Positions 1 through 5,196 of a stretch of 5,196 nucleotides of DNA are shown here, piece after piece; the stretch's first letter is position 1; the number at the start of each line of letters is the position of its first letter. The stretch spans positions 1-5,196 of the forward strand of contig JAEUJT010000371.1 of assembly GCA_016793525.1 (NCBI GenBank). Reading direction: 5' to 3'. A program made the translations under genes and the position numbers. Source of the stretch: Archangium sp. Lineage in GTDB: Bacteria; Myxococcota; Myxococcia; Myxococcales; Myxococcaceae. The notes under the pieces are model-generated. The model worked only from the letters and a program-made list of their open reading frames with translations. It had not been told where the DNA came from and made no database searches.

Positions 1-817
1 GGGCGAGCGCGCCCCCCCAGAGATCGTTGCCGGTGGGAAATGGGTTCTGGTGCGAAAACGTGCTGGGCCCCGACGAATCACCCACCACGTTCACCTTGGC
101 CGTCGCCGACTGCATGCCGACCCGCGCGGTCACCGTGGCGACGCCAGGAGCTGTCGCCGAGAAGAGCCCTGACGACGACACCGTACCGATGCGCGGCGCC
201 ACTGCCGCCCACGTCACCTCGGCGTCGACCGTCTCACCCGTCGGGGCCACCACGCGCGCCGTGAGCTGCGTCATCTCTCCGACTCGAATCGTCACCTCTT
301 CAGGGTCGAGCTCGAGCCGCGCCACGTTCGGTTGCGAGGGGCTGGTGACCCAGAACAACCCGAGCCGCTCCGTGGGCGCCTCGACGAAGCTCGCTTCGCC
401 CAACATGCCCGTCTTCGCGCCCGGGAGCGCCAAGGCCGCATCAGCGCCCGCCTGTCTGCGCATGTCGAAGGTGCCCGGGTCGACCGCGCGAGGAACGCGA
501 TCGTCGACCCATGGCAGGTACAGCTTGGCCGGCGTGGCGAAGCGCAAGCTGGTCGGGCTGAGGCGGTACCCAAAGCTGATGCGCTTGCGATCGGCCACCT
601 CGGGAATGCCGGTGTCGACGATGGTGATGGTGATGATCGTCTCGTCCGTGACTGCGCCCTTCGGCACGTCGATCGCAAGCCCTGACCGAACGAACAGGCC
701 ACCATTGGGGCCCACCACAATCGGGCCCGTGCCCCCTCCGTCTTCACCCGTATCAATGGTGGGCGGACACGCAGTCAGGCCCAGCAGCAGGAGTCCCCAC
801 GCACACACCTTGGTCAT
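1..817 (-). CDS. Surface lipoprotein with ZU5-like and bacterial Ig-like (Big_2) domains, C-terminus cut by window edge
   Basis: The minus-strand frame from ATG at 817-815 stays open for 272 codons to the left edge. The N-terminus is a short lipoprotein signal peptide: Lys3, a Leu-rich core at residues 9-14, then lipobox LTAC with Cys17 as the lipidation site, followed by a Gly/Asp/Thr-rich flexible stretch (about 20-36). Residues about 37-105 resemble a ZU5-type beta domain (GGLFVRSGLAIDVPKGAV, then ITITI and a later FATPAKLYLPW). Residues about 164-245 look like a Big_2 Ig-like domain: an LDPEEVTIRVGE opening, VTW in the middle, then SSSGLFSATAPGVATVTA. The last visible residues (NDLWGGALA) resemble the start of beta-propeller-like regions seen in large myxobacterial secreted proteins; this is inference. 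No enzymatic motif is visible. The probable role is a structural or binding protein anchored in the envelope; Pro at +2 lacks the Asp inner-membrane retention signal known from E. coli. It diverges from htrA. The plus-strand frame over this region gives only a low-complexity translation. Gene reality is well supported; function is unknown. Confidence 0.85.
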   Translation of the reverse strand, partial: MTKVCAWGLLLLGLTACPPTIDTGEDGGGTGPIVVGPNGGLFVRSGLAIDVPKGAVTDETIITITIVDTGIPEVADRKRISFGYRLSPTSLRFATPAKLYLPWVDDRVPRAVDPGTFDMRRQAGADAALALPGAKTGMLGEASFVEAPTERLGLFWVTSPSQPNVARLELDPEEVTIRVGEMTQLTARVVAPTGETVDAEVTWAAVAPRIGTVSSSGLFSATAPGVATVTARVGMQSATAKVNVVGDSSGPSTFSHQNPFPTGNDLWGGALA

Positions 818-830
818 GAGACGCCACACA

Positions 831-834
831 CTCC
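831..834 (-). promoter_or_regulatory. Possible ribosome binding site of the lipoprotein gene
   Basis: Read on the minus strand, GGAG lies 13 nt upstream of the ATG at 817-815. The motif fits a Shine-Dalgarno core, but the spacing is longer than the usual 5-10 nt, so initiation may be weak. The ATG choice rests mainly on the signal peptide and lipobox that follow it directly. Confidence 0.4.
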
Positions 835-874
835 AATCGGCCGGGAAAACGCGCGTGCACCATAACGGCATTCA

Positions 875-886
875 CGAAATGTTTCG
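875..886. repeat. Inverted repeat, candidate operator (CGAAA-TG-TTTCG)
   Basis: Two perfect 5-bp arms, CGAAA and TTTCG, flank a 2-bp centre. The dyad sits 40 bp upstream of the htrA start and 58 bp upstream of the lipoprotein start, in the most A/T-rich part of the divergent region. This is a plausible place for a dimeric regulator that controls one or both genes. No regulator family can be named from the sequence, and a dyad this short can arise by chance. Confidence 0.3.
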
Positions 887-916
887 CCCCGGTCGCGTGT
901 TGCGGCCTTCACCTGT

Positions 917-921
917 GGAGG
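917..921 (+). promoter_or_regulatory. Ribosome binding site of htrA
   Basis: GGAGG, a strong Shine-Dalgarno match, lies 4 nt upstream of the ATG at 926. An ATG at 922 is closer still but opens a different frame (4 nt offset) with no protein-like translation. The signal peptide that begins exactly at 926 settles the start. Confidence 0.7.
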
Positions 922-925
922 ATGC

Positions 926-2329
926 ATGCACCTGCAACGCCCAACGCTGACCCTCGCCGCCGCCGCCTGCCTCGTCGCCCTCTCGGCCCAGGCGCAGATC
1001 GTCACCCCCAAAGAAGGCACCCTGCCCTCCATCGCGCCGCTCATCGAATCAGTGAAGGGCGCGGTGGTGAACGTCGACGTACAGAAGCCGGGCGGCGACG
1101 AGCTGCTCGAGAAGATGCGCCGCCGCGGAGGCACTGGAGGTCGAGGCAACGCCGAGGAGAGCCCCCTCGCCCAGGGCCAAGGCTCCGGGTTCATCATCGA
1201 CCCCAAGGGCCTCGTGGTGACCAACAACCACGTGGTGGCCGGGGCGCTGCTGATTCGCGTGCGGCTCGATGACGGGCGCACCTTCGAGGCCGACGTGCTC
1301 GGGCGTGACCCCCTCACGGACGTGGCGCTGGTGAAGCTGCGCGGCAAGTTCGATCAGCTCCCGGCGGTGCGCCTGGGCGACTCGAGCACCATGCGCGTCG
1401 GAGACTGGGTGGTGGCGATCGGCAACCCCTTCGGTCTCTCGTCGAGCGTGTCGACCGGCATCATCTCTGCGATGGATCGGCAGATCGGCGCCAGCCGGTA
1501 CGATCAGTTCCTCCAGACCGACGCGGCCATCAACCCGGGAAACTCAGGCGGCCCGCTCTTCAACCTGCGCGGCGAGGTGATCGGCATGAACACCGCCATC
1601 ATCGGCGCCGCCACCGGCATCGGGTTCGCGGTGCCCTCCACGCTGATGAAGTCGCTGCTCCCGCAGCTCGAGAAGACCGGCAACGTCACCCGCGGGTGGC
1701 TCGGCGTGGCGATTCAAGACGTGACGCCCACGTTGGGTCGCGCGCTCGGCGTGCCGGTGAGCGACGGCGCGCTCGTCACCGGCGTGAACGACGGCTCCCC
1801 GGCGCAGAAAGGCGGCTTGAAAGACGAAGACGTGATCGTGGCCATCGATGGCGAGAAGGTCGGCTCGGCGAACGCGCTCACCCGCGTGGTGGCGATGAAA
1901 CGGCCAGACAGCGTGGTGACGTTGAGCATGTTGCGCCAGGGCAAACCGACCGACGCGAAGGTCCGCATCGGCCTGCGGCCCGATCTCGAGGGCATCGGCA
2001 ACGACCTCGAGAAGAAGAGCGAAGGCGGCGGAGAGGCGAAGCACCGCGTCGGCCTCTCATTTCAAGACATCGACCCGCGTTTCTCAGAAGCCGCCGGAGT
2101 GCCCACCCAAGGCGCGCTGGTGGTCGAGGTCGCACCAGGGAGCCCCGCCGATCAAGGCGGCCTCCGCCGCGGCATGGTGGTCGTCGAGGTCAACCGCAAG
2201 GCCGTGCGCAACCGCGACGAGCTGATCGCCATGTTGAAGGAGCTGAAGTCGGGCAACACGGCGCTCCTCCGCGTCGCTGTTCCCGGTGGAGGCACCGGCC
2301 GCACCCTGCTCGCGATCGAGCTGCCGTAA
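926..2329 (+). CDS. htrA: Periplasmic Do-family serine endopeptidase (HtrA/DegP/DegQ-like)
   Basis: This 467-residue protein is close in length to E. coli DegP and DegQ and degrades or chaperones misfolded envelope proteins in the periplasm. A Sec signal peptide occupies residues 1-23, with probable signal peptidase I cleavage after AQA (residues 21-23). The trypsin-like domain spans about 35-250 and has a complete triad: His102 in TNNHVV, Asp132 in DPLTDVALVK and Ser207 in NPGNSGGP. Two PDZ domains follow: PDZ1 about 256-350, with carboxylate-binding loop GWLG at 257-260, and PDZ2 about 373-465. Two PDZ domains indicate a Do-type protein rather than a one-PDZ DegS-type. The LA-loop region (about 52-84) is short and Gly/Arg-rich, without the long Gln/Cys-containing insert of E. 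coli DegP, so it looks more DegQ-like. The only Cys is in the signal peptide. The start is fixed by the GGAGG at 917-921 and the signal peptide. Family and catalytic competence are near certain; the DegP versus DegQ paralogue name is not, so the generic symbol is used. Confidence 0.96.
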   Translation: MHLQRPTLTLAAAACLVALSAQAQIVTPKEGTLPSIAPLIESVKGAVVNVDVQKPGGDELLEKMRRRGGTGGRGNAEESPLAQGQGSGFIIDPKGLVVTNNHVVAGALLIRVRLDDGRTFEADVLGRDPLTDVALVKLRGKFDQLPAVRLGDSSTMRVGDWVVAIGNPFGLSSSVSTGIISAMDRQIGASRYDQFLQTDAAINPGNSGGPLFNLRGEVIGMNTAIIGAATGIGFAVPSTLMKSLLPQLEKTGNVTRGWLGVAIQDVTPTLGRALGVPVSDGALVTGVNDGSPAQKGGLKDEDVIVAIDGEKVGSANALTRVVAMKRPDSVVTLSMLRQGKPTDAKVRIGLRPDLEGIGNDLEKKSEGGGEAKHRVGLSFQDIDPRFSEAAGVPTQGALVVEVAPGSPADQGGLRRGMVVVEVNRKAVRNRDELIAMLKELKSGNTALLRVAVPGGGTGRTLLAIELP

Positions 2330-2344
2330 CGCCTCGTGAGGGCG
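2330..2344 (+). terminator. Weak hairpin directly after the htrA stop codon
   Basis: The bases after TAA can fold as CGCCT / AGG(G)CG with one bulged G and a 4-nt loop. No U-tract follows (the next bases are CGACATATGG), so it is not a classical intrinsic terminator. It could still protect the mRNA end, or it may be chance in GC-rich DNA. Confidence 0.2.
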
Positions 2345-2416
2345 CGACATATGGTCATGCAACGTAGTGTCACGCTTGCTCACGGCAACTGACGCATGGT
2401 AACGAGCGAACGCTCC

Positions 2417-2437
2417 AAGGCCCGATTTTCAGGCCTT
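2417..2437 (+). repeat. Hairpin in the smc leader (AAGGCC - 9 nt - GGCCTT)
   Basis: A perfect 6-bp inverted repeat with an A/T-rich 9-nt loop ends 29 nt upstream of the smc ATG. Only three T residues follow the stem top, then GCGCG, so it is a poor intrinsic terminator. It could act as a leader structure, a weak htrA terminator, or a protein-binding dyad. Confidence 0.3.
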
Positions 2438-2449
2438 TGCGCGACTTCC

Positions 2450-2454
2450 GAGGG
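2450..2454 (+). promoter_or_regulatory. Ribosome binding site of smc
   Basis: GAGGG ends 12 nt before the ATG at 2467. The core is good but the spacing is longer than usual. The start itself is secure because the translation from 2467 lines up residue for residue with the conserved SMC N-terminus. Confidence 0.5.
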
Positions 2455-2466
2455 CTCGAACCACCC

Positions 2467-5196
2467 ATGCGAATCAAGCGACTCGACATCACCGGCTTCA
2501 AGTCTTTCATGGAGCGAACGGTCTTCAGCTTCGATGAAGGCATCACCGCCGTCGTCGGCCCCAACGGCTGTGGCAAGTCCAACGTCGTCGACGCCATTCG
2601 CTGGTCGATGGGCGAGCAGAGCGCGAAGAACCTGCGCGGCCGAGGCATGGAAGACGTCATCTTCAACGGCTCCGAGACGCACTCGCCGTTGTCCATGGCC
2701 GAAGTCACCCTGACCTTCGCGGTCGACCCGAGTGACGTGTTGCCCGAGACGCTCGCCGGCCTGCCCGAGGTCTCCGTCACCCGGCGGCTCTTCCGCTCCG
2801 GTGAGTCGGAGTACCAGATCAACAAGACCACCTGCCGCTTGCTCGACGTGACCGAGCTGTTCCTCGGCACCGGCGTCGGCACGCGCGCGTATTCGATCAT
2901 CGAGCAGGGCCGCGTCGGGCAGATCGTCTCGTCGCGCCCCGAAGATCGCCGCAGCTTCATCGAAGAGGCCGCCGGGGTGACCAAATACAAGGCGCGCCGC
3001 AAGGCCGCCGAGCGGAAGATGGAGTACACGCAGCAGAACCTGTTGCGCGTGACCGACATCGTCACCGAGCTCGAGAAGCGGCTCGACTCGCTCGAGCGCC
3101 AGGCCAAGAAGGCAGAGAAGTACAAGCGGCTCCGCGGCGAGATGCGCGACATCGAGCTGCACCACTCCGCGCACCGCTCGCTCGAGCTCACCGCCCAGAA
3201 GCGGCAGATCGACGCCGAGCTGAGCACCGTGGGCGATGACGAGAAGCAGCGCATCGAGGCGGTGCGCACCCGCGAGGCCGACATCACCGCTCGCCGCGAG
3301 GCCCACGAGGCCGAGACCGCCGCGCTGGAGGCCGCCTCCGCCGAGGTGTACGCGCTCGAGAACCACGTGCAGCTCGACGCGCAGAACCTCGGGCACTGGC
3401 GCACCGATGTGGCGTCCACCTCCGCTCGTGTCGAGCAGGCCACCGCCGACATCGCCGAGCTGGTCGAGCGCAAGCACACCTTGGAGACAGAAAACGCCTC
3501 GGCGCAGGCCGATCTCCAACGCCTCGGCGTGGCCTCGCGCGAAGACGAAGTGCTGCTCGCGGTTCGAGAAGAAGAGCTGCGCCGAAACGCCGAGTTGCTG
3601 GCCTCCGTCACCCAACGCCTTGAGTTCGAGCGCGGTGAGTTGGTCGAGCTGGCCACCCGCGCCGCGACGCACCAGAACACCCTCCAGAACCACGAGCAGC
3701 GGCAGACCGACCTGCGTGAGCGCATCGCCAAGCTCGACGACACGCTGGCCGCCCTTCGCGGTGAAGAACGCTCGCTGGAGGCCGCTCGGAAAGAAGTGCT
3801 GCAGCGCCTCGACGCGAGCCGGCAGATGGGCCTCGAGCTTGCCGCCCGCCGCGGAGAAGAAGAAGCGAGCCTCACCCACGTGCGCGAGTCGTTCGCCGAA
3901 AACGAGGTGCTGGTCATCGCCCTCCGCGAAGAGCTGGCCGACAAGCGCAGCCGCCTGTCGTCGCTCGAGGAAATTCAGCGCAACTACGAAGGCTTCGATC
4001 GCGGTGTGCGCGCGGTCATGGCCAAGGTCGGCGCCGAAGCTGCACAGGCCGGCGTGTTCGGGTTGGTGGCCGACGTCATCACCTCCCCCGCCCACTGCGA
4101 GAAGGCCATCGAGGCTGCGCTCGGGGAGCGGCTGCAGCACGTGATCGTCGAGAGCCCTGAGCGCGGGTACGAGCTGATCGAGCACCTCAAGTCGCTCGCC
4201 GAAGGCCGCTCCACGTTCATCTCGGTGCCGACGGAGTCGAGCACTCCGCTCGCCCCGCTCGAGGGCGTGGGCATCGCCGGTATGGCGCTTGGGTTGATCC
4301 AGGTGCGCAACGACGCGCTCAAGCCGGTGATCGACTCCATGCTCTCCGGCGTGGTGGTGGTGAACGATCTCGACGCCGCCAAGCGCTGGTTCTCGCAGCA
4401 CCCCTCGTACACGTTCGTCACCTTCGAAGGCGACGTGGTGCGGCCCGGCTCGGTTCTCACCGGCGGCGTGATGGAGGGGCCCGCCGTCGGCGCGCTCCAG
4501 AAGAAGCGGGAGATCGCCGAAGTCCAAGGCGACATCGCCCGGTTGGAGGCCCGCTACAACGAGCTGATCACCCGGCACTACGAGCTCCAGAAGAACATGG
4601 GCCACGCGGAGTCGGTGCTGAAGGGCTTAGAGAAAAACCGGCACCAAGAAGAGCTCAGCCTCGCCAGCCACGAGAAAGATCTGCACCAGGCGGGCTCCGA
4701 GCTGTCTCGCCTACGGGAGCGCATCGCCGGCACCGACGCCGAGCGCGGGCAGCTCGTCTCTACCGAGCAGCTGCTGACCAACGAGCTCGAGACCGCGCGC
4801 GGCGAGGCGATGCACAGTCACACCGACCGCGAGGCGCGAGACGAGCGGGTGCGCCTGCTCACGTCGGAGGCCGAGTCACTGCGCGCCGCCGCCGAAGCGC
4901 TCTCTACCGAGGCCATCGCCCTCAAGGTGAAGGTCGCCTCGGGCAGCGAGCGCGGCACTGCAGCGCGCGACCGGGCCGATCAGCTCTCCGCGCAGCTCGC
5001 CGAGCTGGAAGAGCGCCTCGGCCGACTCGCTGCCACCCGCGACGAAGGCCAGGCCCGCGTGCACGAGCTCGAGGGCCGGCTCGCCGAGACCTCCACCGGC
5101 CGCGAGGCGCGCGAAGCCCAGCTGCTCGAGGTGAAGGGCGCGTTGGACGCGAGAAAAGCGGCGCACGCGCAAGCCTCTGCCGAGGTTCGCCAAGCC
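2467..5196 (+). CDS. smc: Chromosome segregation/condensation ATPase SMC, 3' end cut by window edge
   Basis: The first 910 residues of an SMC protein are visible, out of roughly 1,200 in the family. SMC dimers with ScpA and ScpB organise and segregate the nucleoid by ATP-driven DNA loop extrusion in the cytoplasm. The N-terminal head (about 1-170) starts MRIKRLDITGFKSF, has Walker A GPNGCGKSN at 31-39 with Lys37, Q-loop Gln51 in GEQSAKNLRG and the R-loop arginine at Arg57; these positions equal those remembered for B. subtilis SMC. The conserved RSGESEYQIN (110-119), SIIEQG (143-148) and EDRRSFIEEAAG (159-170) follow. A long charged coiled coil covers about 173-505, with YEGFDRGVRAVM (508-518 region) leading into the hinge (about 525-670), which ends EGDVVRPGSVLTGGVM. 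The returning coil begins near 675 and continues to the edge. The ABC signature and Walker B are beyond the window, as expected from the truncation. No frameshift or stop interrupts the frame. Lack of a zinc-hook or MukB-like layout rules out Rad50 and MukB. Confidence 0.97.
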   Translation, partial: MRIKRLDITGFKSFMERTVFSFDEGITAVVGPNGCGKSNVVDAIRWSMGEQSAKNLRGRGMEDVIFNGSETHSPLSMAEVTLTFAVDPSDVLPETLAGLPEVSVTRRLFRSGESEYQINKTTCRLLDVTELFLGTGVGTRAYSIIEQGRVGQIVSSRPEDRRSFIEEAAGVTKYKARRKAAERKMEYTQQNLLRVTDIVTELEKRLDSLERQAKKAEKYKRLRGEMRDIELHHSAHRSLELTAQKRQIDAELSTVGDDEKQRIEAVRTREADITARREAHEAETAALEAASAEVYALENHVQLDAQNLGHWRTDVASTSARVEQATADIAELVERKHTLETENASAQADLQRLGVASREDEVLLAVREEELRRNAELLASVTQRLEFERGELVELATRAATHQNTLQNHEQRQTDLRERIAKLDDTLAALRGEERSLEAARKEVLQRLDASRQMGLELAARRGEEEASLTHVRESFAENEVLVIALREELADKRSRLSSLEEIQRNYEGFDRGVRAVMAKVGAEAAQAGVFGLVADVITSPAHCEKAIEAALGERLQHVIVESPERGYELIEHLKSLAEGRSTFISVPTESSTPLAPLEGVGIAGMALGLIQVRNDALKPVIDSMLSGVVVVNDLDAAKRWFSQHPSYTFVTFEGDVVRPGSVLTGGVMEGPAVGALQKKREIAEVQGDIARLEARYNELITRHYELQKNMGHAESVLKGLEKNRHQEELSLASHEKDLHQAGSELSRLRERIAGTDAERGQLVSTEQLLTNELETARGEAMHSHTDREARDERVRLLTSEAESLRAAAEALSTEAIALKVKVASGSERGTAARDRADQLSAQLAELEERLGRLAATRDEGQARVHELEGRLAETSTGREAREAQLLEVKGALDARKAAHAQASAEVRQA

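Larger units (their letters stand above)
818..925. promoter_or_regulatory. Divergent intergenic control region between the lipoprotein gene and htrA
   Basis: These 108 bp separate two start codons that face away from each other, so promoters for both genes are expected here unless one lies inside the opposite gene. I could not find a convincing -35/-10 pair in either direction. CATAAC at 861-866 (plus strand) resembles a -10 element but has no matching -35. The region is richer in A/T around 861-884 than its surroundings. It holds a 12-bp dyad at 875-886 and the palindromes ACGCGCGT (849-856) and GTGCAC (855-860); the last two are short enough to be chance at this GC content. Confidence 0.55.
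2330..2466 (+). promoter_or_regulatory. htrA-smc intergenic spacer / smc leader
   Basis: This 137-bp gap separates two genes on the same strand. It is long enough for a separate smc promoter but shows no good sigma-70 pair; the best candidate (TTGCTC at 2376-2381, GGTAAC at 2398-2403, 16-bp spacing) matches each consensus at only three of six bases. It contains two small hairpins, listed separately, and no protein-like reading frame. Whether smc is transcribed with htrA cannot be decided from the sequence. Confidence 0.4.

Noticed and set aside
604..640. Short GATGGT/GATGGTGATGATC triplet-like repetition
   Set aside because: On the coding (minus) strand it simply encodes the alternating Ile/Thr beta strand ITITI of the lipoprotein and is too short for a functional repeat.
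27..950. A 307-codon open frame on the plus strand over the lipoprotein region
   Set aside because: It is antisense to the lipoprotein gene, lacks a signal or domain, and runs into the htrA start. The opposite strand gives a lipobox and ordered beta domains.
968..970. Cys15 of HtrA as a possible lipoprotein lipobox (AAAC)
   Set aside because: The hydrophobic core continues after the Cys and a good AQA signal peptidase I site lies at residues 21-23, so a soluble periplasmic protein is more likely.
922..1272. Alternative ATG at 922 next to the GGAGG motif
   Set aside because: It is out of frame with htrA by 4 nt and yields an Arg/Pro-rich peptide; the signal peptide begins at 926.
814..1347. 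A 177-codon minus-strand frame spanning the intergenic region and the htrA 5' end
   Set aside because: It would be antisense to the signal peptide and catalytic His region of HtrA and shows no domain-like pattern.
1696..2367. A 223-codon Arg-rich plus-strand frame inside htrA
   Set aside because: It overlaps the PDZ domains of a secure protease gene in another phase, and its translation is almost entirely Arg, Gly, Pro, His and Glu.
2376..2403. Possible sigma-70 promoter for smc (TTGCTC, 16 bp, GGTAAC)
   Set aside because: Each hexamer matches the consensus at only three of six positions, too weak to call.
2370..3944. A 524-codon Ser/Arg-rich open frame on the minus strand
   Set aside because: Another antisense shadow of smc in a different phase; it overlaps the 741-codon frame, and its extreme Ser/Arg content reflects sense codons such as GAG, CTC and GCG read backwards.
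3236..4144. A 302-codon Arg/Pro/Ser-rich plus-strand frame inside smc
   Set aside because: It is a phase-shifted reading of the coiled coil; the smc frame through the same bases is intact and matches the family, including the hinge lead-in.
2380..4605. A 741-codon open frame on the minus strand, antisense to most of smc
   Set aside because: Its translation is a Leu/Gly/Asp/His-rich low-complexity mirror of the SMC coiled coil with no domain. The sense strand encodes an unmistakable SMC, and GC-biased third positions keep antisense frames open.

Overview
This is a GC-rich window with strong G/C preference at third codon positions. It carries three genuine protein-coding genes, two of them cut by the window edges. 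The gene content suggests a member of the Myxococcota (former Deltaproteobacteria): a surface lipoprotein combining ZU5-like and bacterial Ig-like domains, a Do/HtrA protease, and an SMC whose ATPase head reads GPNGCGKSN with a standard bacterial hinge. The taxonomic call is inference from protein style and composition; nothing in the window, such as an rRNA gene, proves it.

Layout. (1) Positions 1-817, minus strand: N-terminal 272 codons of a secreted lipoprotein, running off the left edge. (2) Positions 818-925: a 108-bp divergent intergenic region that must hold the start signals of the lipoprotein gene and of htrA; it contains a 12-bp dyad. (3) Positions 926-2329, plus strand: a complete periplasmic Do-family (HtrA/DegP/DegQ) serine protease with signal peptide, intact His-Asp-Ser triad and two PDZ domains. 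(4) Positions 2330-2466: a 137-bp spacer with two small hairpins and no recognisable strong promoter. (5) Positions 2467-5196, plus strand: the first 910 codons of smc, the chromosome condensation ATPase, cut by the right edge in the second coiled-coil arm, before the C-terminal half of the ATPase head.

How the genes fit together. The lipoprotein and HtrA both act outside the cytoplasm and share a divergent control region, so a link through envelope biogenesis or protein quality control is conceivable but unproven. HtrA and SMC point the same way and could share a transcript, but they have no established common pathway. Long alternative reading frames cover much of the window, including a 741-codon frame antisense to smc; they are compositional shadows. 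I see no mobile element, CRISPR array, RNA gene or defence system, and nothing that clearly amounts to a new biological system. The findings are modest.
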